64,000 nt of DNA, taken from Datnioides undecimradiatus (taxonomy: Eukaryota > Chordata > Actinopteri > Lobotiformes > Datnioididae). The position numbers and the translations under genes were made by a program. Shown in pieces: positions 10,561 through 20,945 of this stretch. Each line of letters begins with the position of its first letter. Position 1 is the first letter of the stretch. The notes beneath the pieces are model-generated. The model saw only the letters and a list, made by a program, of their open reading frames with translations, was not told the origin of the DNA and ran no database searches. The stretch covers positions 124,001 through 188,000 of the forward strand of contig WARS01000065.1 of assembly GCA_008933995.1 (NCBI GenBank), in the 5' to 3' direction.

Positions 10561-13500
10561 CATGTCTGTTTGAGCGGCACCGTGACACACAGGAACACAC
10601 CTCTTTCTACCGCGATCTGTGGGATCACACATGCAAACAAAGCGATCTGGCTTTGCTGTTCCACACGGGGTATTTCTGTGTTTTGTATTTATTCAGATTT
10701 GAAGTGGGCGGGGCTCGTTTGTGCTTATTTCTATGCACCAATCGGACTTTAACAACATTTTATCTACTAAGTTGTTTGCTTCGTCAATCCAAACCCAATC
10801 CAAATGTTGACTGAATAGTCCTCAGCTCTTTTAAACCTGGTCCTACACAAAACAAACAAACAAAAAAACATATATGATACATTAAATCTTATAATAGTTG
10901 CTCAAATTAAAGCTGCAACGTGCAGAAAATTAAAGCAAATGCATCAGAAAGGTGGTGCATTTCACTATGTACGGAAATGACTGGGAACCTATGGTTGACT
11001 AGAAGTTACTTAACTGCAGTGAAAATATAAAAGTCACCATAATACTTTGGGAAATGGCAAGTAGAATGAGTGATGTGAGGTGAAGTGGCTAAAACTTGCA
11101 AAAACACCAGTATAATCCTTCAACAGCACCTTCTTCCCAATGAATAGATAATAAATCTCATCTCTGCCTCCTGCCTCCGTTCCTCTTCCAGCTTTATTAC
11201 ATAACAGCTTGGAAGAGCCAAGAACAGAGAAGGAGAGAGGAGCAGGGCAGGCGGAGGGGGTGGCAGCTCCTCTGACCTCCCACCAGAGGGGGGAGACACA
11301 GTGATTGAAGAGCCATCAGCTGTGTGCCAGCTGCTGCTCCCGCTCCCCACCGCTCCCTCCCCTCTCGCTCCCCTCCTCTCTATCGTCCTCACGTTTCTCC
11401 CCTCCCTCTCACTTCCTCTCTCTTCCTCTGCCAACCCGGCTTGTCTCGCTGGCTCAGTTTTCTCTGGCGTGTTCCACTGTTGCCCTCTTTCTCTTTCTCC
11501 CCTCTTCTCTGATCCTCCTCTTCTCTGTCTCCTTCCTCTCGCTGCTTTTTGCTTTAATATATAGTCACTTCCAGCTTTTTGACAACTTCCTCTATCGCCT
11601 ACTTATGAAAGCCCAGAGGAACTGGTAAAATATATATATATATAAGGACTGCAAGGCCATACAAAAGCCACACTCGTCACTTTTTGTTCTGCTACATCCC
11701 CTCAGGGTTTCCGTACCTCCTTCCAACTATTGTCCCCGCACCAACCTTTCCCTTCTGTCCAGAAGAAGCAGGAGGTGGAGGCAGCTGCTGTAAAGCCAGG
11801 CAGTCCAGAGGGAGAGGTGACAAGAGGGAGTCACAGAGGTTTCCAGTCTCCTTCTGTGTGTTCGTGCGCCCTCCTGCTTCCTGGAGGTCATTGGTTCGGT
11901 GTCATTACACCGGGTCACAGCGGGTCAGCAGGTGGGAAGGAGCACGAGGAGAAGTCAGGGCGAAAGGGGAAAAGATGGGGGTGAAAGCTGGTGATGGAGA
12001 AGAGGGTGGAGAGGTTCTTCAAAGGCCAAATTGCTTTAGAGAATTTTAGCGCTTGCGAGTCCAGCTGGACAACTGCTGCGGCTGAGTGCACGGCCATATT
12101 GTGCACAGATCAGTTGATCAGTACCACAGTCAGACGAGAACTCCATCAGGACAAGGGCTCCAGATATGAATCACGCTGTTGCTGTCACCATAAGACAAAT
12201 AAAGATGGGCTTGGGGTTAAAATAAGTATATTTATTATGTCAAGTTACGTATGGAGTAGAACTGGTTAAGTACATCATGGAAATAAACATAGGTGTATTA
12301 TTTAAAATGAGTCATTGTTGACTTTTGGTCTTACTGGGTGGTCTCCTGGGTGAAAGTCTTTGTGTAAATGATCAATTCACCCTGACCTTCAGCCTACAAA
12401 GACTTTGCCAAAGACTACAAAGACTCTTTGTGCTACATCACTGTAACTGCCAAACAACAAACTTAATATGGGTTGTGATAAGCTGCGTGCACAGACTGCC
12501 TGTTTTTGGGGAGGACAGTCTTCAGGAAAAGACTTCTTCTTGGGCTGACTCAACCAACGTTCTGTTCATGTTTCTTTTTAAATTCATTTTACTGCAGAAA
12601 CTGTGTATAAATGCCTCAGAAAGTCAACCAGGGAGCCCTCAAACACTTGCCAATCCTGCATCGGGAGAGCCCTGAGTGGGCGTCAGAGTGAGAGTGCACA
12701 ATAGGAAATACCGGAACTGCAGATTTCCTGGGACAACCTTGACCTACAGAACTTGCTGTAGCAGCGCACACGTATGCAGAGTTTCCCTTTGCAGTGGGAG
12801 ATTACAGCAGAGATGTGATTATGCTGCACTTCAATACAGGTTGACCTCTTTATAAAGTGGTCAAGATTGTTTTAAATAAATGATTGACTCACTGCTTGCA
12901 GTTTGTAGTCCTGTCCTGTCTACTTCCAGGGAAAAGTCATGAGACACAAATGCAAGCTGGATTACCAACAGACCAACCACAACGATCCACTGCCTGTGGT
13001 GCTCACATCTCCAGGGGCACGAAAAAGCCCCAAGTTCACTAACTGCTAATTGGCTTATGGAAATTTGATAAGTCATAACTTTTTTTATGGAAATACTATA
13101 AAAACACCACTAAAGCATAATAAGAAGTAACATAAGTGCTTGCTTTATTACCTTATCTTGAGACCCTTACTTGAAGAAAGCCTGTGTGTCAGAATTGGGT
13201 CTGAAGGGCTACTTTTAAGCCGACATTTTGCTTACAAGGTGCATATTCCTAAAATTGATTCATATTTAATCATATTTGCACTCAGCGGTGCGGCCAGGAT
13301 GTATACACAGAGAGAGGAAGAGGGTGTTAATAGGGAGCAGCTCATTTCCATCCCGATGCAGGTGAATGCATCCACGCCACAGTGGTCGGCGATCAGTCCA
13401 AGAAACACTTTTGCTCATCCGGTTTGTTTGCATGCTCATGAAATCTGAGAAAAAGGGAGGTTTAAGAGAATAAATCTGACGTACGTAAGTGGAATGAAGT

Positions 13501-15840
13501 GAAAGTGGAAGCCGTCTGATTCCAGGCCAGTTTGCGTTCCTCTGAAAGGTCTCCGCTCCCGGGGAGGCCGCTGCAGATACGCCTGACAGTCAGCGCGTTA
13601 CAGCAGGACACGCTCACGCAGCTATTTCTGCCCTTTCAATATTCTGTGCAGCCAGGTAGATAACTGCGCTGCTGATTGATACATTACAATGGTGTCAATC
13701 ACTCAACGGTTGCCGCATGAATGCATAAATAATCGAGTAAGAAAAAAAAAAAAGTGCACAGTTTGGCAGTTTTACACGACCTACCTGTCAACACAGTCCC
13801 CCTGAGAGCCCAGGACAGCATTAAACCAGAACCCAGGAGTGATGGAATTAAAGTTAAAATAAAGTCAAACCCACACAAACACTTGCTGACTGATGTTAAA
13901 TACCCCGACGCGCTAGGAGAGCTGTTTATGCAACGGCGGTCTTTACACCTGTCTATAAATGAGACCCGCTCGCCTTTCGGATGCGCCCCACGGTGCGATG
14001 TGATGAATATTTCAGGTTGGACATGAAAATGTTTAAAGTTCAAAGTGCAGCGGTGTTTGCCTCGGCGTAGGTGTGCTGTTAGATAAGAGGGGGAGGTGAG
14101 AGCAGGTCTAATCAGTTCCCGCGGAGCTTTCTGGAGGTGTTGTTGGGCCTAATTTAACCAAACAGCGGTTGGAGGACTCTCTGAGAATTTTCTCTCAGGG
14201 GATTTGTCGCTCAAACGTCTGACGGACTGTCCTGAACCGTTTTACTCGACCAAATTTAGGACTTGAGGAAAACGCAACCTCAGGTTTCCAATCAGCAAAC
14301 GTAACGACGGTTATGTCTAAGTAACTAATAAAACATGGGGTTGCATTTTCCTTCCGGGACAAATGCCAAGGGGAAAGCTCACAATATACGCCTGAAGGTT
14401 AAATCCAGGGATTTCAAACCTGGTAACACCGCTGCTGCCATCAGTATCCTGACATCTCAACGAAATGCTGAAATACAAACTTTACCCGCCGAACCACAGC
14501 CGAGACTCAAAGTGGGATTTTTTTTATTTCTCTCCCTCTCTGCGGATTGCAAATCCAAAATTGTGCTAGCTTCACGTTTTCCATCCAAAGTGGTTTTCTG
14601 ACAGCAAAATAAATGCTGTGTTGCCACGTCAGGGATATCCTACGATACAGTATTGATCTCTGTGGGAGGGTTGGAGCCAGTCCAGGGACTCTGGGGATCA
14701 CATGATGTGATGTTTTTGGTCAGTAATCACAGCAGGTGATGACCCCACGCAGGCTGAGGTGCGTGTTTACATAGTTGTGGTGTTTATGTTTGTGTTTGTG
14801 TGTGTGTATGTGGGTTTGTGCGCACATCTGTATAGCCAACAATGAAGGTGTAATTGCTATATTGTGTACATGTTTTGTGTAGTTTGTTTAGCTTTTATAT
14901 ACCAATACGTTAAGCAAGCATGACCTGCTTCTAACTATGCACTTCTTTTGCTGTGCATAGTTTGGATAGCAGATTTGGAAAGTAGTATTAATTATGGGAT
15001 TATTTTTATTTGATAACGCTACAGTGATGAGCTGAGTCTCATCTCGAACAACTACTAAATAGGTTATTATACTTTTTTTTCCAGATATTCATGAAAACAT
15101 AACCTGCTAAATGTAATGATAGTATGCAAATGTAACTATATGGGAATGCTGACGATAGCATTTAGTTCAAAGCTGCTCTGTACACCATCACAGAGGATGT
15201 GCATACACAACTGAATGTCATTAGACTGGCAGCTACCATGTGAGATTTTAAACCCCTGTTGTTGTTTCAGAGGTTACATGAAACTAAATAAACATTTTTG
15301 CGTATTTGCATTTTTTGTGGATTCATTATCAAATCTTGCCATTCGAAGATCGTTACGGTGATTATTTATTTATATTTCTTATGCCATTCAGTGGCAGATC
15401 GCTTTGCTTTGGTTTCAGTTTCAGGTTGCAACCAATAGGCAGCTGTTTGACATTTTATCCTGGAAGGTGGCATTTACAGTCGGCTGCAGGAGACACCATT
15501 AGGCTCCAGACTATTCCTGTTTGATTGATATGCACAGTGATTTCCGGTAGGTTTGTGAACATTACATAAATGTTCCATAGGAATCACAACATCCTCCTCA
15601 CTTCAGCGCCTGACATAAGGGAAGATGTTGGGACCGTCATCTCACACCAGCTGCTTCAGAGCACACAGCTACTTAAAATCCATCAGCCAGACTTCAGAGC
15701 ACACACACACCTACATTAAACTGCCCTGTATACACTCACACAGATGAGTCACAGATACATGACGCCTGTGACTTAAAGGTCGGGATGACTGTAAGCAAAA
15801 CAATTAAAAACAAATGCGCCGGGCTCTCGCTGCGATCCAT

Positions 15841-15889
15841 TACGTGACGTTGGTGAACAAAAAACCATTCCGCTGGCGTTCGCCCAGCG
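15841..15889. promoter_or_regulatory. CRE-like half site and small hairpin in intron 2
   Basis: The sequence shows TACGTGACGTTGG (overlapping ACGT/TGACGT motifs) at 15841-15853. A nearly perfect inverted repeat, CGCTGGCG TT CGCCCAGCG with one bulged C, follows at 15871-15889. It lies about 290 bp downstream of the exon 2 donor in transcript order. TGACGT is the CREB/ATF core; function here is only inferred. Confidence 0.25.
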
Positions 15890-16125
15890 CACCTCGCCAA
15901 GTTTTCACACAGTTTCGGCCTGATTGATCCCAGTGTGGATCAAACCAGAAAGTGTTGGCCGTGTTGTTGTGCGTTCACGTGCTGTCCAGACGTTCAGATA
16001 TACGACTGTCCTACCAGGAAGTCCCTTTTTAAATGTCCTTTGGCAGGGAAGCTGGGGAAACTCCCAGAGGCGCATGTACTGGCAGAGCTATGAAAAACAC
16101 ACCTTCATCAAACCAGCTGACGACA

Positions 16126-16127
<2 letters not shown>

Positions 16128-16157
<30 letters not shown>
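16128..16157 (+). repeat. (TG)15 tract beside the exon 2 donor
   Basis: The tract reads as CA dinucleotides in the fgf11 transcript and begins 17 nt downstream of the exon 2 5' splice site (GT at 16174-16173). CA repeats close to a donor are a known binding context for hnRNP L, which can enhance or repress exon use. Confidence 0.97.
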
Positions 16158-16158
<1 letters not shown>

Positions 16159-16174
16159 CTGATTGTTCACTTAC

Positions 16175-16285
16175 AGAAGGAGCTGCTTTCGTCCTTTGTG
16201 CCTTCCATGGTGCCATCCGGCAGCATCTGGAGGTAGAAGCCGTGTCTGCAGTAAAGCCGCGTGACGATGCCCTTCAGCTGGGGCT
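16175..16285 (-). CDS. fgf11: fgf11 (FHF3) exon 2, start of beta-trefoil core
   Basis: Exon 2 is 111 nt, the exact length known for the second exon of FHF genes. The split codon G|AG gives Glu65, then [19 protein letters not shown] and [17 protein letters not shown] follow, up to residue 101 plus one base. This is the invariant entry into the FGF beta-trefoil core (EPQLKGIVT in all four FHFs). The acceptor is CTCTGCAG|AGCCCC, with a near-perfect branch-point consensus TGCTAAC at 16315-16321, 31 nt upstream of the exon. The donor is TTCT|GTAAGT (16174-16173). All FHF isoforms share this exon regardless of which first exon is used. It lies 39 kb from exon 1 and 11.8 kb from exon 3. A dinucleotide tract begins only 17 nt inside the downstream intron. 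Confidence 0.97.
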
Positions 16286-16484
16286 CTGCAGAGCAAACAC
16301 AGGGTTAAACACACGTTAGCATCCAGGGACACACACAGACACACAAACACAGACACTTTGTCAGTGCGCGTATATTAATGCACACACCCACCTATGAGCC
16401 TGCACATTGACTAAACAAGAGGCAGGTCTTGATATTTACACTGTGAAATAGTCAAACAGTGAAGTGTGTGTGCTTGCTTGAATG

Positions 16485-16486
<2 letters not shown>

Positions 16487-16518
<32 letters not shown>
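16487..16518 (+). repeat. (TG)16 microsatellite
   Basis: Perfect repeat about 200 bp upstream (transcript sense) of exon 2, in intron 1; a second tract is at 16619-16644. Confidence 0.97.
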
Positions 16519-16520
<2 letters not shown>

Positions 16521-16618
16521 ACTGTGGCCTTCAGCAGGATTGATGGGACCCCGGTGTCTGCTGAAAAGAAGCATCCTTCATGGACGGGTTCAAGTGAGGC
16601 AGGCAAGATGTTCCTTCT

Positions 16619-16644
16619 GTGTGCGTGTGTGTGTGTGTGTGTGT
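16619..16644 (+). repeat. (GT)13 microsatellite, one interruption
   Basis: GT repeat with one GC step near its start. Confidence 0.95.
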
Positions 16645-16921
16645 TTCCGCCCAGACACGTGTGTATACGCATGTGCTTGCAGCTGCTAACAGCAGGCCGA
16701 GCACTTTGTTAGAGCTAAGAGTTTAACGCAAGTCTAAACACTGACATTTCAGTTAGCCACCTAACTTGAATATGCATATGACTGCTAACCAGCCGGCTTG
16801 TGGGTGCACATTATGGGCGAGCGCTTGTTTCTTTCGTGCATGACTTGTAGACCATAGATGACAGATGAAGTCCGCATGAACTCGACGCTGGATTCACAGC
16901 CAATTAGAAGAAAACAAAACA

Positions 16922-16946
16922 GCTGTTAGAAGGTCAGAGCACCATT
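16922..16946 (+). repeat. Copy 1 of a short dispersed repeat shared with 19941-19967
   Basis: GCTGTTAGAAGGTCAGA followed by GCACCATT occurs here; the same 17-mer, with a 2-nt insertion before GCACCATT, occurs at 19941-19967 in the same orientation. Confidence 0.5.
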
Positions 16947-17784
16947 AGCGGCCAAACACTGTGTCTCTTCAGGATTTTAATTGAGAGACATTAACTAAGA
17001 TGACGTACGTTACTTACAGCAGTAGAACTTTAAAGTAGCTGAGGGTAAATGGGATACTTGCCTTCAGCAGGCTGTGATTGCTTCACACAGATAAATCTTT
17101 ATGGAAACTACCTGGAAAAGGGAACTCAACGGCAGCGGCGGCGAACCCCGCGAACGCCTCGTTGTTCGCAACCGAGAACTGAAAGCTCAATTTCCTGCAC
17201 GCAAGATGCCAAAAACTCAAGAAACAAACAAGAGCAACTTAACCACCGTGCTGAAAGTTTAATGAACCATCTCCTATCATCTGTTTACCCTGCTCTCAAA
17301 TACCAACTGTCGTCATTTACTCAATGCACTTGGAGGTATCAGACTGCTATTTGTTTCCGTGAACCAATCAGGCATCTGCCGCCGCTCTGGAGACAAGTTG
17401 GCGTGTCTTCCGGTAACCTCGTGTTTGTGTTGAGTTTCTTCTCTCCGCACACACATGACGGGGGGGGTGGCTGTTTCACTCCGAAGTGCTGAGGGAGACT
17501 AAATAGTGGATCAGAAGGAATGTCAGAATGCCGAAGTGTTTCCACAATTAAGTTTTAATGAGACGCATCAAATATGGATGAGGACAGAGAAGTACGGGGG
17601 CAGCTGGCAGTTGGCCCTCGGTTGACAGCAGGGGTGTGAGAGAGAGAGACATGCGCTGGGAAGGATAGCCATTCCTACACTTTAAACAGACTAATTATAT
17701 AATAAATACATTTTCCCTGCATAAGAAACAATGATGCAACACATCAGCCTATATCTCACAGATATTCCAAAATTTTGCGCTCTT

Positions 17785-17900
17785 ATCCAAAAACTGATGC
17801 ATCCTGCAGCTCCCATAATGCAACTTTGTCTTTTTGTTTTGTTGCATTCGTGGCGCGCAGGCATCGTGGGAAACGACATCAGCCGGGGTGCATTCAACAG
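17785..17900 (+). repeat. Possible dispersed repeat fragment ('cataatgcaac')
   Basis: The segment combines 'ctcccataatgcaac' with 'catcgtgggaaacgacatc' 55 bp later. Both phrases resemble parts of dispersed elements common in teleost introns. The evidence is weak without a repeat library. Confidence 0.25.
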
Positions 17901-18691
17901 CCTCGTATTAGTCCAGCTCCGGAGAGTCAGAAGTTGTGGACTGAAAATAATTAAATTATTTTGTATTTAATTGTATTACCGTTATTAGTTTGTTAGTGAT
18001 TATAAAGATTATACTGAACTTAATGTCTATTCACAGTCATCATTTAATTTAGGAATATTCAAAAACACTTTCCAGCCTCATTCGCTCGTGGATTAAACTG
18101 TCTCTTTTTCAATTTTCAGACTTGGTGACACACAGAAGGGGTTAAATACGTGCAGCTGACATTTTACACTATGTTGTTGCAAAGCTAACGCATCGCCCTG
18201 CGAACATCAGGGAGTTGAAGCTGATTAGGGTTTGAGTTTAGCCTTGATGTCTGTGAATTAGTCAAAGAAATGCTGGTGTGTAATCCTCCCCTTCATGCTG
18301 ACAGTGTGACACAACATGTTTGGAAGCGTTTCATCCAAGGCTCTGGCCGCAGCGGCGAGATTGAGTCGCTGTAACTACTAAAAGATAAAAGCTCCGTCCA
18401 TCCATCCATCGCTGGCTGACTAGACACACAAGGTCGAACGTGGAGTGTGGTAATCTGTAATATCCTGAGTGTTAATCCCAAATTAAGCCTCAGACCACAC
18501 ACCAGGCCATGTGCTGCTTGACACATCTGCCACAGTGGTGCGCGACAAACCCGCGCACACAGGACGCTGATGTTGACCTTTAATGTGACTCCGCCTCCGC
18601 GCATCCCCGTTTGGTAACGACGCTGTGATCCAAAACACTCAGACACAAGGACGCGCAAGACCACTGGCGCAAGGAGACACTAAGCTCACGT

Positions 18692-18714
18692 GCACACACA
18701 CACACACACACACA
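18692..18714 (+). repeat. (CA)11 microsatellite
   Basis: Perfect CA run in intron 1. Confidence 0.95.
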
Positions 18715-19940
18715 GCATCTCTTACTCACTCCATGTAGAAGCAAATGCTTAAATGCACAAACACACTCTCAGGCATTGCCATGGTTAACGTGTGTGTAGT
18801 GGGACTGTTCTTCTACAGTGAAAACACAAGAAAAGACGGACGTTATCTTAAATACAAAACAAAAACAGTTACGTCATATGATCTAAACTGGTTGTGGAGA
18901 CTCTTTCTATGCACCAAGTGAAGTCAATCCACGTATATGTCTTTGGGTTTTAGCCTTGCAGCAGTTCACCGTTGACCGTGACAGCTCGTAAACCAAGACT
19001 TTCAAAGTGATGGATGGTTCGTCCTCTGTAACCAGAGCCCAGATTCTGTCTTCACAATTTCAGCGCAGCGTGAGACCTGTCTCAAACTTATTTTAACCTC
19101 TCCAAGTCAAAATTCTGGCCAAATGTCTTCACTGGGGGAAGGTTCAATGGGTGTCTAATGTCAGAACAGAGGCGCCTTTAGTGTTTGAAATTTACTGGGT
19201 TGAAGGGAAACTTGTCTTTGACTGTGATGCCAGACAAAAGGTTAGGGGATCATTTAGGTTGAATGTAAATCACCCTTTTGCCAAGGAAAGTTAATACACA
19301 AGTCTGTGGAAATCTATCTACAGTAGTAAATGTTGTTATATATCAAACTGATGGATGGACTGGATCTGACATCCTCAGGCTCCATAACCAGTCAGGCACA
19401 AATTATAAGGTGTCTGGTTCTTAAGGTGTTTGGCTGCTTTAGCTGTGTCTGTGGCACTTTGCTCAAATTCACCTGCAGGGCTCCGAGAGAAATGATGTGC
19501 ACAATATTTGCAGAACTAGATTTGGGCAGAATGTGAAATCTTGGACCCAACATGCACAGTGGAGTGGCCGGGTGGAGCTATCTACTTAGTTTTCATCAGA
19601 ACAGAGACATTAAAGATTTGAACTTTTCTAAAATAGTTATTTCGGAGCAACTGCTGTTACATCTTAATCACACACGGAGGACGTTTGGGTGGTGGATGGG
19701 GCTGCAACTAACAGCATAGGGTACTTTAAACAACGAGAAGCTGCTGCAGATGGAAATGCAAAGTATAACTTGACTGACATGTAACACGTTTAGCTCACTA
19801 AAGTCATAAATGTTGCAGTCGATCCCAAACTGACTAGTCAAGCCCTAAAATAAATGTTGCTTAAGTCTCTCTACGACAGGCTGAGGCTGCCACTGACCTC
19901 TGCTATTGTCTTGTTTAGAGTGAAAAGAATTGGGGGCAGT

Positions 19941-19967
19941 GCTGTTAGAAGGTCAGACAGCACCATT
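19941..19967 (+). repeat. Copy 2 of a short dispersed repeat shared with 16922-16946
   Basis: Contains GCTGTTAGAAGGTCAGA, then CA, then GCACCATT. The shared block is about 25 nt; no longer homology is evident by eye. Confidence 0.5.
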
Positions 19968-20666
19968 GCTGTTTGCCTGAAGGACTAGGAATAGCGACAG
20001 GAGTCTCAAGAAGGTCAATGAATCATACATATAAACAGCAGGGAATGTAAGAAATGAATAATCCTGCGACTCAGATGACAAAGTATGTATGTCTATATTC
20101 AGTTACACTGACCTGTGCCTTTTAAAATTCTAAAGTTCTAAAAGACAGATTAAACTAAAAGCAAACATAATATAATAGTGGCTAACTATTAGCCCCTAGT
20201 AAGGGTCAAATTAAAAAACACTGGATCCTACATTTCCCATAGTGCAACTTAATAGTATCTTAATGGATCTCCCTTGCCTGATAAGTGCCCACTTCATTTC
20301 CTTAAGGCTAAAACACTGGGCCAGTAAAAGTGTGAATCCAGCCTAGGGTTTAACTAAAGGAGGCTTTGAAAGCTCGTTCTGACATTCTGGGATTAAAGCT
20401 GCCAATTTCCCCACTTTAACACTCCCAGTGTTTTTATTTCAAAATTCCAGCTACGCCAGGTTTCTACCCCTGGAGTTTTACTCTTGGCAGAGAGTAAAAA
20501 GCCTCTGAAACAGCATTAAGAGCACGAGACTTAAACAGATTCATGCTCGCACTGACTGCGATCTCAGAGTCATGTTCCACTGCGTCCTGGGAGTATCACA
20601 GCATTAGTCAACAGGCGATAGATTTGTTATCAGGGCGCATCATATCCTACAGCACAAGAGTGTGCG

Positions 20667-20694
20667 GTGTGTGTGTGTGTGTGTGTGTGTGTGT
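20667..20694 (+). repeat. (GT)14 microsatellite
   Basis: Perfect GT run in intron 1, just left of a candidate conserved stretch. Confidence 0.97.
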
Positions 20695-20699
20695 CATGA

Positions 20700-20880
20700 G
20701 GAGGATTTGTGCTTATAATCCCGCAGACATTCAACGCCAATTATGGAGTGACCTTAATAAAGAGCAGGATTAATTTGACTTATTAAGAATTTCAACCATT
20801 AAAGTCACCCTGAACCCTCTGGCTACCCAATGACTCACATCAGATGACAACTGGGCACCAGCGAGTGTTATTTTCACCCC
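20700..20880. promoter_or_regulatory. Candidate conserved non-coding element
   Basis: Non-repetitive AT-leaning sequence with CCAATTATGG, AATAAAGAGCAGGATTAATT and TTATTAAGAATTTC motifs, flanked by GT tracts at 20667-20694 and 20913-20944. Dense TAAT/ATTA cores suggest homeodomain binding. Conservation is not shown by this window alone. Confidence 0.25.
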
Positions 20881-20909
20881 CATTACACACTCTCGGTTCT
20901 TAATGCTTG

Positions 20910-20912
<3 letters not shown>

Positions 20913-20944
<32 letters not shown>
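20913..20944 (+). repeat. (GT)16 microsatellite
   Basis: Perfect GT run in intron 1. Confidence 0.97.

Positions 20945-20945
<1 letters not shown>

Larger units (their letters stand above)
4348..16174 (-). other. fgf11 intron 2; no other gene recognised
   Basis: This is 11.8 kb of non-coding sequence between exons 3 and 2. It holds a SINE (8625-8937), GT/CA/AT microsatellites at 4.9-6.2 kb, a pyrimidine-rich block (9480-10560), a smaller purine/pyrimidine switch at 11220-11540, a CpG-rich patch near 9215-9330 and a short hairpin plus CRE-like site near 15840-15890. The largest open frame (9721-10752, plus strand) is explained by pyrimidine bias. Confidence 0.85.

Noticed and set aside
9721..10752. 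343-codon open frame as a protein-coding gene
   Set aside because: It lies in C/T-biased intron DNA, has no recognisable domain, and other frames through the same block are also long; bias explains the missing stops.
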